Assembly (NCBI GenBank): GCA_021162615.1
Contig: JAGGYH010000128.1
Location: forward strand, 1-47,873
Direction of reading: 5' to 3'
DNA length: 47,873 bases
Origin: Candidatus Aminicenantota bacterium
GTDB taxonomy: Bacteria; Acidobacteriota; Aminicenantia; Aminicenantales; Aminicenantaceae
In this document: piece after piece, positions 25,399-34,177 of the stretch
How the letters are laid out: every line of letters starts with the position of its first letter
Numbering within the stretch: the first letter of the stretch is position 1
The notes under the pieces: model-generated
Seen by the model: the letters and a program-made list of their open reading frames with translations, nothing else
Told to the model about the DNA's origin: nothing
Database searches by the model: none
Translations under genes and position numbers: made by a program

Positions 25399-27466
25399 CC
25401 CCTTTCTCCGGTTTCTCCCATTTGTATCCCGAACCATCAGACAGTACGAAAGGAAAGGCAGATATTCGAAGCCGGGCGCATCCCATGGGAATCAATGTAA
25501 CAGTCTCCACAGGCTGATCCGTTTGTGCGGGACTCTGCTGGATTTCGCCTGCCAATCCTAAATCATCGAGCTGCCATTCCGGTATTTTCCTGACCTTGAG
25601 CTTGATTTCTATAGGGGCTGAATCCGCTTTAAAAGGCTGGTCATCTTCGGGCCAAGGCTGATCCACAACCTCTACGCCCTGGGCGGGCACACCGCCTTTT
25701 AAAAGTATCCCGTAGTTCCAGTCCGAAGTTGGATAAATCTCCCAGGCCGGCCATCTGTCTGTCCCTCCATGGCGGACATATTTCTCACCGATTTTAAGCG
25801 AATAGGTCAGAGGACCCCGGTTTATGGACACACAATTTAGATTCTTGGTCCAATGGGTGATGCTCACATTCATAATCAATTTAAGGTTCACTTTATCTCC
25901 GTTCCGCCACTTTCGGCTGATGCACAAAAAGGAGCCCGGAGTTATACTCACATTTCGGGCTTTTCCGTTTATCTCAAGTTCAGCCTCCCGGCACCATCCC
26001 GGAATTCTTAAATAAAGAGGAAATCCCACTTTTTCCGGGGTTGAAATCACGAACTCTATGTTCTCATCAAATGGATAATACGTTGTTTCTGAAACTGTTA
26101 CTTTAGTCCCCTCTCCCACTTCAGCCGTGACCTCTGAAGGAGCATATATCACAGCACCCAGCCCGTTATCATGGGTAGCGGCCCAGAGATGCTCTGTGAA
26201 ATAGGGCCAACCGTGACCTGAATTGTGCTGACAGCAGCGGTGCCTGTGCGGATTCATCCAAAGCATAGGCCCTCCGTTCTGAAGACCGGGCGACTTGCTT
26301 TGGCTGTCTGAGAGAACCATGTTAGGAGCTGTCAAATAACGGAGCGCTTTTAAATCAGCGGTCATGGATGCCGGATATGAATTGAATGCCACATCCTCAC
26401 AGCGGTCTGCCCATCGGGTATCCCCAGATATCATAAGAAGGGTCTCTTCTGAAAGCATCATCTCTACCATGCCGCAGGTCTCTACGGCCTGTCTGGGACC
26501 TGAATACCCCTCTCTGCAGTTTTCATCTCCTCCGAACATTCCACCCGGAACCTGTCCGTAGAGATCTTTGACTTTCTGCCAGTTTCTTTCAGCGGCATTG
26601 AGGTGCTCCTCATCCTTAGAGACCTGATAAAATGTTGCCGGTTCTCCGAATCCCTGGGAAATGTTTACGTTATGCCAGCTGATGACATCCTTTTCCCATC
26701 CGGCGGTATTTCGATGGACTTTTCGGGCAAAATCAACAAGCCATTTCTCCCCTGTACGGTTGTACAGCCAGATCACACTGAACAGCATATCCCCTGCCCT
26801 CATTCTGGGCCAGTAACCCTTCAGAAAATCCTCATCAGATATTCCGGACAGGTATTTAAAATAATCTGTCATTAATGAAATAACCTGTTTGTCTTTACTG
26901 CCTGTGTATTCGTAGTAATCCTGAAGGCAGAACAGCATGATCATATTGGGCCACAAATCCGTTCGCCCTTTGAGTTTTGTAGCTGCTCCTCCGCTTCTAA
27001 AAGCCGGTCCAAACCAACCGTCCGGCTGCCGGCTTCTTAGAGCTCCCTCGATCCATACAAGTGACTCCTTGATCATTCTCTCATCACCGAGAAGATAACC
27101 ACAGTTGCTGAATCCTTTAAGCCAGTAGGGTTCTTCTTCCCATCCCCTTTCACCTTTTCCGTCAGGATTGAGCCATGCGTTGTTTTCTTTTTTAAGGAAC
27201 TCGCTTATTTCGTCAAGGTGTCCATGGAATCCATCCGCCTGGAGTTGAAGCTGCCGCAGCAGCCATCCTTTGGGCTTGACCAGGCCCACGGGCAGTTTGA
27301 TAAAAGGCGTTCGAAGTAAAGGCTCCCGGTTGCTTATATAGTGATCATTTTTAACATCAACAGGAGGGATTCTGACCGCTGAGATCTGTTCCCCCTTTTT
27401 ACATAGGGCAGCCGTGAAAATAAGCAGCATGGAAACAATACCAAATGCATATCTCGTTTTTTTCAT
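25388..27466 (-). CDS. DUF1680/GH127-like glycoside hydrolase, secreted (692 aa)
   Basis: This is a distant relative of the GH127 gene at 17773-19803. The thiol-zinc site is kept: AVETCGMVEMM (Glu329, Cys331) and HRHRCCQHNSGHG (Cys411-Cys412). The N-terminal signal ends near TAALCKK; the residue before Cys is Leu, so lipidation is uncertain. The N-terminal barrel contains VGLVKPKGWLLRQLQLQADG, typical of DUF1680 proteins, and RIPGWCREAELEINGK lies in the beta domain. The ATG at 27466 (GGAGAGG upstream) is preferred to one at 27484 with no RBS. As first gene of a rhamnose operon it may release L-rhamnose or a neighbouring L-sugar; the family's known beta-L-arabinofuranosidase activity may not apply. 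Confidence 0.85.
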   Translation of the reverse strand: MKKTRYAFGIVSMLLIFTAALCKKGEQISAVRIPPVDVKNDHYISNREPLLRTPFIKLPVGLVKPKGWLLRQLQLQADGFHGHLDEISEFLKKENNAWLNPDGKGERGWEEEPYWLKGFSNCGYLLGDERMIKESLVWIEGALRSRQPDGWFGPAFRSGGAATKLKGRTDLWPNMIMLFCLQDYYEYTGSKDKQVISLMTDYFKYLSGISDEDFLKGYWPRMRAGDMLFSVIWLYNRTGEKWLVDFARKVHRNTAGWEKDVISWHNVNISQGFGEPATFYQVSKDEEHLNAAERNWQKVKDLYGQVPGGMFGGDENCREGYSGPRQAVETCGMVEMMLSEETLLMISGDTRWADRCEDVAFNSYPASMTADLKALRYLTAPNMVLSDSQSKSPGLQNGGPMLWMNPHRHRCCQHNSGHGWPYFTEHLWAATHDNGLGAVIYAPSEVTAEVGEGTKVTVSETTYYPFDENIEFVISTPEKVGFPLYLRIPGWCREAELEINGKARNVSITPGSFLCISRKWRNGDKVNLKLIMNVSITHWTKNLNCVSINRGPLTYSLKIGEKYVRHGGTDRWPAWEIYPTSDWNYGILLKGGVPAQGVEVVDQPWPEDDQPFKADSAPIEIKLKVRKIPEWQLDDLGLAGEIQQSPAQTDQPVETVTLIPMGCARLRISAFPFVLSDGSGYKWEKPEKGDES

Positions 27467-27484
27467 ATCCTCTCCCCGGTTCAT

Positions 27485-27680
27485 TTATTATGGAAATTCC
27501 AGATACCTTTTATATCATCAAATCCATTGAAAAACAAAATATTTCATTGTTACGGAACTGCCGAGAAAAACGAAGAAGGATGTCGTAAAAAAATCTGAAG
27601 GAAGCACAAGCCGCACCTAAATTTCATTTCAGCTTGCCTGAAAGATAAAAATCATTGATAATAAAATCGATCCGGATTCA
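27485..27680. other. Divergent gap with a repeat relic
   Basis: This is a 196-base divergent gap between the rhamnose and antiporter operons. 27630-27655 (CAGCTTGCCTGAAAGATAAA and following) resembles the distal part of the intergenic element at 39341-39366. No strong promoter pair is evident for either side. Confidence 0.5.
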
Positions 27681-28919
27681 ATGAAGCTGCTTATCACCAT
27701 TATCACCATCACTATCATTGCCCTTATAGGCTCCCGTCTTACCTTTCTCAACCGAAAGCTTCCTCTCGGTTTTAGAAACATCATATTCACCGGTACGGAG
27801 TACATATTCATTGGGGTATTTTTAGGCAAAATGGGGCTTAATATGATTGATCCGGAAATCCTGACCAGTTTAGAGCCTTTCCTTTTTTTTGGTCTTTCAT
27901 GGATCGGATTTTTATTCGGGCTCCAGTTTGACTTTAAAAGCCTCAGGAATCTCCCAAAACTCTTTTTCTCCATCTCAGCCATCCAAGCCTTCTTAACTTT
28001 TCTCGCTGTGACACCGGTGATTTTTTTCTCACTCAAGACATTTTCCACTCTTCCGGAGAGGACTGTTCTGATCCTTTCTTTCGCTCTGGGCAGTGCTTCT
28101 GTGTGTACAGCTCAATCCGCCCTTGCGATTGTAAGCAACAACTATAGATTCAAAAACCGAAAATTGTTCTCTCTCCTCCACTATATTGCAGGTATAGACG
28201 GTATTTTTGCCCTGGCTCTTTTCGCGTTGACTTTTTTTATCTTTCCGCTGTCAGGGAACATAAAATTCAATTTAATGCATTCTTTAAAGTGGCTTCTTCT
28301 GGCTGTAACCATAGGAATAATCACAGCCCTTATATTTATCATCTTGAGTAGAGTCAAATTCTCTCAGCAGGAATTCATCGTTTTCATTCTAGGCACTGTG
28401 TTATTTGGGGGGGGGCTGGCCATGAAAACCAACAATTCACCTCTTCTCATCGGTTTCATATGCGGATTGATAACAGCCAATTTATGCCGGCACCGGCTGA
28501 GAGCACTTGAAATGATGGCCTATTCCGAAAGATCTATCTATATCATTATGCTGGTGATCATAGGAGCCGGATGGAAACTTGATTCCAACTTCATTCTCAT
28601 CATCACTGGATTTTACTTTTTATCCAGGCTTCTGGCAAAGTTGGCAGGCGTATTTGCAGCCACACGATCCTTCAAATCCGACTTTCATGTCCCGTGGAAT
28701 ACCGGGCTGGGTCTTTTATCAGAAGGGGGGTTTGCCATAGCCATAATTATCAGCTTCTCGCTTTTCTATCCATCTTTATCGGATTATATGGTCACGGTGG
28801 TCATTATATCCATGATCTTAAACGAGTTCATAAGCCCAAAGCTCATTCTTTCCCTGCTTGAAGATCCTAACCCCATTGATTTCCGAGAACAGCCGGATAT
28901 AACCAAAAAAAACAAATGA
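27681..28919 (+). CDS. CPA2-type cation/proton antiporter subunit A (412 aa)
   Basis: This is an inner-membrane protein with about 11-12 hydrophobic spans and no cytoplasmic RCK/TrkA domain. ALGSASVCTAQSALAIVS near residue 135 and HYIAGIDGIFALALF near 170 (with a membrane Asp) match the discontinuous helix and ion-binding helix of CPA-type exchangers. GLLSEGGFAIAIIISF near 340 matches the late conserved helix. It is the first gene of a four-gene operon and overlaps the next antiporter gene by 4 bases (ATGA). The ion (K+ or Na+) cannot be read from sequence. Confidence 0.82.
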   Translation: MKLLITIITITIIALIGSRLTFLNRKLPLGFRNIIFTGTEYIFIGVFLGKMGLNMIDPEILTSLEPFLFFGLSWIGFLFGLQFDFKSLRNLPKLFFSISAIQAFLTFLAVTPVIFFSLKTFSTLPERTVLILSFALGSASVCTAQSALAIVSNNYRFKNRKLFSLLHYIAGIDGIFALALFALTFFIFPLSGNIKFNLMHSLKWLLLAVTIGIITALIFIILSRVKFSQQEFIVFILGTVLFGGGLAMKTNNSPLLIGFICGLITANLCRHRLRALEMMAYSERSIYIIMLVIIGAGWKLDSNFILIITGFYFLSRLLAKLAGVFAATRSFKSDFHVPWNTGLGLLSEGGFAIAIIISFSLFYPSLSDYMVTVVIISMILNEFISPKLILSLLEDPNPIDFREQPDITKKNK

Positions 28920-30244
28920 CAAACAGAATATTAGGACTCATTCTCATCATAACTACTGTGATTCTGCTTATTCACTTTGATCTGGGCGATTCCCAGAAAA
29001 AGTGCCCTGCTCTTATTCTGGGACTTATCCTTTTGGCTGCCTACTGCTTTGGCTCTCTTTTAGAGAAAACCGGCCTCCCCCGGATTGTAGGGTATATTCT
29101 GGCGGGATTGTTTATGGGTCCTTTTTTCCTGAATTTGTACTCGCTTCAAGAAGTTTACAGCCTTGCCTTTATCAACAAATTAGCCCTTGCTTTTATTGCC
29201 TTCTGTGCGGGAGGAGAACTTCGAACATCCAATTTACGAAAAGTGCTTAAATCCATTGTTTACTATGTATCCGGAGTGACAACAGTAGTCTTTATCGGAA
29301 CGACCCTTATTGTGTTTTTGCTGTCCGGCGCAATGCCTTTCATGAACGATTTCAGCTTGATCTTAAGGCTTGCTGTCTCAGCTATTTTCGGCACCATTGC
29401 TGTGGCCCGCTCGCCTTCTTCGGCTATTGCCATTATCAGTGAGACAAAAGCCAAAGGGCGTTACACGGATATTGTTCTCAGCGTATCCGTGGCAATGGAT
29501 GTCTTTATCATCATGCTGTTTGCCGTGGTTATTTCTTTAGTTCAACTCTTTATTGTGGGCAAAGGCGGATTGAATTTTGTTTTGATATTCTCCCTCCTTT
29601 TTCAAATCACAGTTGCTTTTCTGCTCGGCTTTTTACTGGGAAAACTCATTGTTTTTCTCATAGAAAAAATTCATGTGGAATTTCCAGTGGTCATCATTGC
29701 TATGGGATTTATTGTGATCGAATTTTCACACCTTCTGGGAGATTATCTGCACCGCGTCTTTGACATGAATCTGGAACTGGAACCGCTTCTCATCTGTATG
29801 GCAGCCGGCTTTACTGTGCAGAACTTTTCAAAACACGGAGATAACTTTCTTGAAAGAATGGACCGGATCTCTCTTCCTATCTATATTGCTTTTTTTGCCA
29901 TGACCGGCGCTTCAATAAATTTGAATGTTCTCCGCACCGGGTGGTTTCTGGGATTGGCTGTTTTCTCAGTCCGCCTTGTCTCAATCTATGTCGGCTCTTT
30001 TATAAGCGGCAAACTTGCAAAAAACAAGCCAAAAATATATAAAAATGTGTGGCTGGGCTTTATAACTCAAGCTGGAGTCAGTTTAGGGCTGCTCACTGAA
30101 GTCACCCGGCGGTTTCCTGAGATCGGCCCTTCTGTCCAGACCATATTGGTGGCAGCCATTATTATGAACCAGATCATAGGCCCCATCGCCTTTAAATACG
30201 GCTTAAAAAAAGTAGGTGAGACCCATGTCAAAAGGAGCCCTTAA
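28916..30244 (+). CDS. CPA2/Kef-type cation/proton antiporter subunit B (442 aa)
   Basis: This is a second antiporter-fold protein with about 12-13 spans. GSLLEKTGLPRIVGYILAG is the classical Kef/CPA2 opening. IAVARSPSSAIAIISETKAKG is the unwound-helix region, and SVSVAMDVFIIMLF carries a membrane Asp. WLGFITQAGVSLGLLTEV is the late conserved helix. It ends without an RCK domain. Its ATG overlaps the stop of gene A (ATGA) and its stop overlaps the start of the EIIA-like gene by one base, so the proteins are probably made in fixed ratio. A and B may form a heteromer or act separately. Confidence 0.82.
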   Translation: MTNRILGLILIITTVILLIHFDLGDSQKKCPALILGLILLAAYCFGSLLEKTGLPRIVGYILAGLFMGPFFLNLYSLQEVYSLAFINKLALAFIAFCAGGELRTSNLRKVLKSIVYYVSGVTTVVFIGTTLIVFLLSGAMPFMNDFSLILRLAVSAIFGTIAVARSPSSAIAIISETKAKGRYTDIVLSVSVAMDVFIIMLFAVVISLVQLFIVGKGGLNFVLIFSLLFQITVAFLLGFLLGKLIVFLIEKIHVEFPVVIIAMGFIVIEFSHLLGDYLHRVFDMNLELEPLLICMAAGFTVQNFSKHGDNFLERMDRISLPIYIAFFAMTGASINLNVLRTGWFLGLAVFSVRLVSIYVGSFISGKLAKNKPKIYKNVWLGFITQAGVSLGLLTEVTRRFPEIGPSVQTILVAAIIMNQIIGPIAFKYGLKKVGETHVKRSP

Positions 30245-30711
30245 TGCGTATCTCCCAATTTTTGGATAAAGACTGTATAAAAATCCCTCTTCTCAAAGAA
30301 AAAAAATATGAGGTCATAGAGGAACTCTTGGACCTGATAACCGATAAATACCCTGAAATTGACAGACAAGAGATCCTTCAAAATCTCATTGACCGGGAAA
30401 AGCTCGAGAGCACTGCCATCGGAAACCATGTGGCGATTCCTCATGCCCGATCTAATAAAATCCAGAAAGTGTACTTTGCTTTTGGAATCACAGAAAAAAG
30501 CGAGAGCTTTGATGCACTGGATGGGAAGCCTGTCTACCTGGTGTTTCTCCTTCTCTGCCCTGAAAAAAAGATCAGCACCCAGCTCACTTTTCTGGCCAGG
30601 CTCTCCCGTATCTTACATGATAAAAAACTCATAAAAAAGTTAATGAAATGCAAAAACAGCCAAAATGTGATAGATATCTTCACAGAGTATGAAAACATTC
30701 ATTTCAGTTGA
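30244..30711 (+). CDS. PTS EIIA (nitrogen-type, PtsN-like) protein (155 aa)
   Basis: This is a soluble EIIA fold of the mannitol/fructose/Ntr class. The phosphorylated His is His67 in GNHVAIPHARSNKI. LVFLLLCPEKK and HLT-like LTFLARLSRIL segments follow, as in PtsN. There is no EIIB or EIIC domain and no sugar permease nearby, so a regulatory role is likely. In Escherichia coli, PtsN controls K+ transport by binding TrkA and KdpD; here it is translationally coupled to two antiporters. Whether EI/NPr exist elsewhere in the genome cannot be seen. Confidence 0.88.
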   Translation: MRISQFLDKDCIKIPLLKEKKYEVIEELLDLITDKYPEIDRQEILQNLIDREKLESTAIGNHVAIPHARSNKIQKVYFAFGITEKSESFDALDGKPVYLVFLLLCPEKKISTQLTFLARLSRILHDKKLIKKLMKCKNSQNVIDIFTEYENIHFS

Positions 30712-30727
30712 GCAAGGGAACTTTAAA

Positions 30728-31057
30728 ATGAAGCTTATCATCATTTTCCTTAATAAAATTGAATACCTGGATGACCTTCTTTCTGCTTTTCTGGAAATCG
30801 GAGTTCCCGGAGCCACGATTCTCGACTCTGTAGGAATGGGCCATATTGTCAGTCATGATATACCTATTTTTGCCGGACTGAGGGACTTTTTCTCCGGAAG
30901 CAGCCCTACAAATAAAACCATACTGATGGTCATAAAAAAAGACATGATCACAAAAATAGATGAAGTACTGAAAGATGTCACCGGCTATCATAAAGAAACA
31001 GGTATCGCCAAGATGATATCCGTTCCTATTGACGGCCTCTTCGGATTTGAGAAATAA
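30728..31057 (+). CDS. PII-like regulatory protein (109 aa)
   Basis: This is a small ferredoxin-like-fold protein resembling PII/GlnB-related signalling proteins. It begins MKLIIIFLNKIEYLDDLLSA and continues EIGVPGATILDSVGMGH, matching the first helix and beta-2 of PII. A loop (about residues 50-75) replaces the classic T-loop, then TILMVIKKDMITKIDEVL follows. The classical uridylylated Tyr region is absent, so a nucleotide- or metabolite-binding PII-like variant is more likely. The start at 30728 is chosen over an in-frame ATG at 30689 because AAGGGA lies 8 bases upstream and the longer form would overlap the EIIA gene. It is the last gene of the antiporter operon. Confidence 0.7.
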   Translation: MKLIIIFLNKIEYLDDLLSAFLEIGVPGATILDSVGMGHIVSHDIPIFAGLRDFFSGSSPTNKTILMVIKKDMITKIDEVLKDVTGYHKETGIAKMISVPIDGLFGFEK

Positions 31058-31072
31058 ACCCAACTGATCCTT

Positions 31073-33808
31073 CTATTTAATATGACTGGTATGAGGGCCT
31101 ATTTCCCATCCTATGCGTTTCTCAATAATAGCTCTCCTTTCGAATCTCTTATCACCTATCTCCATCACGACGAGGTATTCCCCCGGATCCTGGAGTTCTC
31201 CGCGAGCCCATCTCCCCATCCCGGCCCTCTGTTCATCTGAAGGCATTGACCTCATATCCCACTCTACCTTGTTTATCCCGGGTTTCGAACTTCCCTCAAG
31301 ATTACACAACAGATTCCCTGTAAGGTCAGTGATTTTGATGTCGACTTTGTGAGCTGCTTGATTTTTCAGATAATAATAAAGAGTCATCACATCCGGTTCG
31401 TTAGGTGTGGAATGATGCCGGTCTCCGTAAAGCTGGTAAGCTCCCCATGACCTAGTCACCCTCTGCACAGCAGGCTCCACAGAAAAAAGATGGGCCTCTT
31501 TTTGCAGGATATCTTGGTTGAGCTCCTGAAGAGGGGATATATCAGCAATAAAGATCCCCCTTCCATAAGTCCCTGCCACCAAATCGTTTTCTCTGGGATG
31601 AACAAGCAAATCTGTAACCGCAATGGTGGGCAAATTATTCCTCATATAGACCCATTTCTTTCCGCGGTCTATGCTCACATAGATCCCCTTGTCATTACCC
31701 ACAAAAAGGAGATCCGGATTTTTTCTGTCTTCAAACACCACATTTACGGGTTTATCCGGTAAGTTGTTCGAGATATCGGTCCAGGAACGGCCGAAATCAT
31801 CTGTTCTGTATAAAAAACTTCTAAAATCATCTCTTCTGAATCCTGTTTTTGAAACATAAGCTCTTCCCGCCTTATGGTGAGATGCAAAAACACGGCTTAC
31901 CCAGTAGTTCTCCGGAGCCCCGATACCGACAAGGTTCTGAGTCAGATCATTCCAGTCAGCGCCGCTGTTTTGAGTCACCCACACCTTCCCGTCGTCTGTA
32001 CCCACCCAAATCAATCCGGGTGTTGCCGGTGATTCGGATATGGCGGTTATGGTGCAGTACTGAATATGCCCCTTTCCTGCAATTTTCACAGCGTCATTTG
32101 TGGTCAGGTCAGGACTTATCTCCTGCCAGTTCTCGCCCCTGTGCATGGAGCGCAAAAGCATCTGGGTTCCTGCGTATATCACATCGCTGTTATGGGGGGA
32201 AATTTCAAGAGGGGGACACCAGTTAAACCTGTAGGGAGGTTTCCCATCTTCTCTTCTTGGCTCGATATCAGTCCTTATTCCCAGTTTCTGGTCTATTCTC
32301 TGGTGCCCTCCGAACTGGATGTCGTTATAGACCCAGCGGCTGTCTTCCGGAGATACCGCATTGTACATCCCGTCCCCGAGCCCCAGTGGAATCATATCTT
32401 CAAGGCTCACTTCCCCTGACCAACTGCTGATCGGGATTTTCCAGGAATCATGACACTGCAGCCCCCCGTAAACATTGTAGGGATCTTCCATATCAACACA
32501 TATATCATAATACTGGGCCATAGGAAGATTATCATAGAAGTCACAGGTCCTGCCGCCGTCATAGGATACGAACACCCCTCCGTCACTTCCCATCATCAAA
32601 CGTTCGGAATTCTCAGGATCTATCCACAAAGTCCGCACATCACCAAACGCAGAAGAAAATGTCTTTCTCGGAGGCCAGTTAATATCATGCCATGTTCTGC
32701 CGCCGTCATCAGAACTGGCAAGGCAAATGGTTGTCACATAGATCTTCTGGTCGTTATTCGGATCCACCCTTATCTGATTGAATGAATAAGCAGCCTTGCC
32801 CCCCACATTATCCTTTATGGAATTCATTTTTTCCCAGCTTTCCCCGGCATCTTCGCTTCTGTAGACCTCTCCCCCGATTTCTCTCTCCCCGGGTTCAATG
32901 CCTCTTTCTCTGTCCCTTCGGGCTTCTTCCTCTGTGGGAGGACGCGTATTTATGTTCTCCACCACAGCATAGATGATATCAGGATTGCTTCTGTAAATGT
33001 CAAGCCCTATCCTCCCGATTTTACCTTTCGGAAGACCTTTGGAAAGTTTTTTCCAGGATTTTCCCGCATCTTCTGTCTTGTATATTCCGCTTTCCTCGCC
33101 TCCTGCTTCAAAATGCCAGGGAAACCTATCCTTTTGATAAGCCGCAGCATACAGAACATCCGGGTTTTCCCTGTTTATAGCCAGGTCGATCACGCCCACT
33201 CTTTCATTTATGTAAAGGACTTTCTCCCAGGTCTCTCCTCCGTCTTCTGTTTTATAAACACCCCTTTCCTTATTCGGAGAAAACAGGTGGCCCATTGCAG
33301 CGATGTAGACAATATCAGGATCCTTAGGATGAATCACTACTCTTCCTATATGATGAGTCTCTTCGAGCCCCATGTGCTCCCAGGTTTCTCCTCCATCCTC
33401 CGACTTATAAACGCCGTCTCCCCAATAGGAACTTCTTGCAGTAGCATGTTCTCCGGTTCCAACCCATACTATCTGAGGTTCTGACGGAGCCAAGGCAATA
33501 TCCCCTATGGAAAAGATATCCTGGTCATCAAAAATAGGCTTAAAAGTCGTGCCGTTATTGGTCGTTTTCCAGAGCCCTCCATTTCTTCCCGCAACATAAA
33601 AAGTGTACAGATGTTCTTTCTCAGGCGACTCAGGAACCGCAAAATCAGTGATCCAGGCTCCGCTTCGGAAAGGTCCGATATTCCGGTACTGGAAACACTT
33701 GAGAAGCTCCTGATTGAAAGGGTCCTGGGGCGTTTCCCAAGCATGAAGCAATGAAATCAAACCAAACAAAAAGATCATAACAAAACTAAATATTTTTTTA
33801 TCAGACAC
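31073..33808 (-). CDS. Secreted BNR-repeat / Vps10-like propeller protein (911 aa)
   Basis: This is a paralogue of the protein at 131-3337. A signal peptide (about residues 1-23) ends SLLHAWETP. At least 11 Asp-box repeats are seen, for example SEDGGETW, TEDAGKSW, SEDAGESW, SDDGGRTW, TDDFGRSW and SIDRGKKW. The shared segment ending IVWVGTGE lies near residue 115. It ends with a short beta segment (GINKVEWDMRSM) and lacks the C-terminal coiled-coil region of its paralogue. Start codon GTG at 33808 with AGGAGG 4 bases upstream. Its upstream region is almost entirely the element at 33858-34154. Function unknown; exported ligand- or peptide-binding or hydrolytic roles are possible. Confidence 0.9.
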   Translation of the reverse strand: MSDKKIFSFVMIFLFGLISLLHAWETPQDPFNQELLKCFQYRNIGPFRSGAWITDFAVPESPEKEHLYTFYVAGRNGGLWKTTNNGTTFKPIFDDQDIFSIGDIALAPSEPQIVWVGTGEHATARSSYWGDGVYKSEDGGETWEHMGLEETHHIGRVVIHPKDPDIVYIAAMGHLFSPNKERGVYKTEDGGETWEKVLYINERVGVIDLAINRENPDVLYAAAYQKDRFPWHFEAGGEESGIYKTEDAGKSWKKLSKGLPKGKIGRIGLDIYRSNPDIIYAVVENINTRPPTEEEARRDRERGIEPGEREIGGEVYRSEDAGESWEKMNSIKDNVGGKAAYSFNQIRVDPNNDQKIYVTTICLASSDDGGRTWHDINWPPRKTFSSAFGDVRTLWIDPENSERLMMGSDGGVFVSYDGGRTCDFYDNLPMAQYYDICVDMEDPYNVYGGLQCHDSWKIPISSWSGEVSLEDMIPLGLGDGMYNAVSPEDSRWVYNDIQFGGHQRIDQKLGIRTDIEPRREDGKPPYRFNWCPPLEISPHNSDVIYAGTQMLLRSMHRGENWQEISPDLTTNDAVKIAGKGHIQYCTITAISESPATPGLIWVGTDDGKVWVTQNSGADWNDLTQNLVGIGAPENYWVSRVFASHHKAGRAYVSKTGFRRDDFRSFLYRTDDFGRSWTDISNNLPDKPVNVVFEDRKNPDLLFVGNDKGIYVSIDRGKKWVYMRNNLPTIAVTDLLVHPRENDLVAGTYGRGIFIADISPLQELNQDILQKEAHLFSVEPAVQRVTRSWGAYQLYGDRHHSTPNEPDVMTLYYYLKNQAAHKVDIKITDLTGNLLCNLEGSSKPGINKVEWDMRSMPSDEQRAGMGRWARGELQDPGEYLVVMEIGDKRFERRAIIEKRIGWEIGPHTSHIK

Positions 33809-34177
33809 TTTTCCTCCTCATCCATATGGAATCATAATTCATATTTTTCATTATTATCCTGACCTATTCATAAAAAAATGGCGATGTATTTATTATTCAT
33901 TTTGTTCCTGCGATATGCAAGATTATTTCAAGAATGACGATAGTATCTCTTTCCCTGGTTAGGTATTTCATTTTAATCGTCCTTTTTTTACCATTTTAAA
34001 ATTCCTTTCTGCGGTCTGAACAAGGTACGGTCTGTGCCACTTACCTGTTGTTGCGAAAAATATGATTTTGTTTTAAACTTTTACTAACAATACCTTTCCT
34101 GTTGCTTCTATGGTAAAAGAAGGAACACCGCCATTTTTTTATGAATGGTTCAGGCTTTTTATATTGAGGAGTGACCC
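33809..34177. other. Divergent promoter region occupied by an element
   Basis: The 369-base gap consists of 49 bases next to the BNR gene, the 297-base element (33858-34154), and 23 bases next to the epimerase gene that hold its RBS. No gene is seen. The epimerase promoter must lie wholly or partly inside the element. Confidence 0.75.
33858..34154. mobile_element. MITE-like element with 26-base inverted ends, copy 2 (297 bp)
   Basis: The left end (33858-33883, CCTGACCTATTCATAAAAAA and on) and the right end (34129-34154) are inverted copies with two mismatches. The first 73 bases are closely similar to 39056-39130. An internal module at 33969-33992 is the reverse complement of one at 39355-39378. 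There is no transposase or ORF. No obvious target duplication flanks it. Confidence 0.8.
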
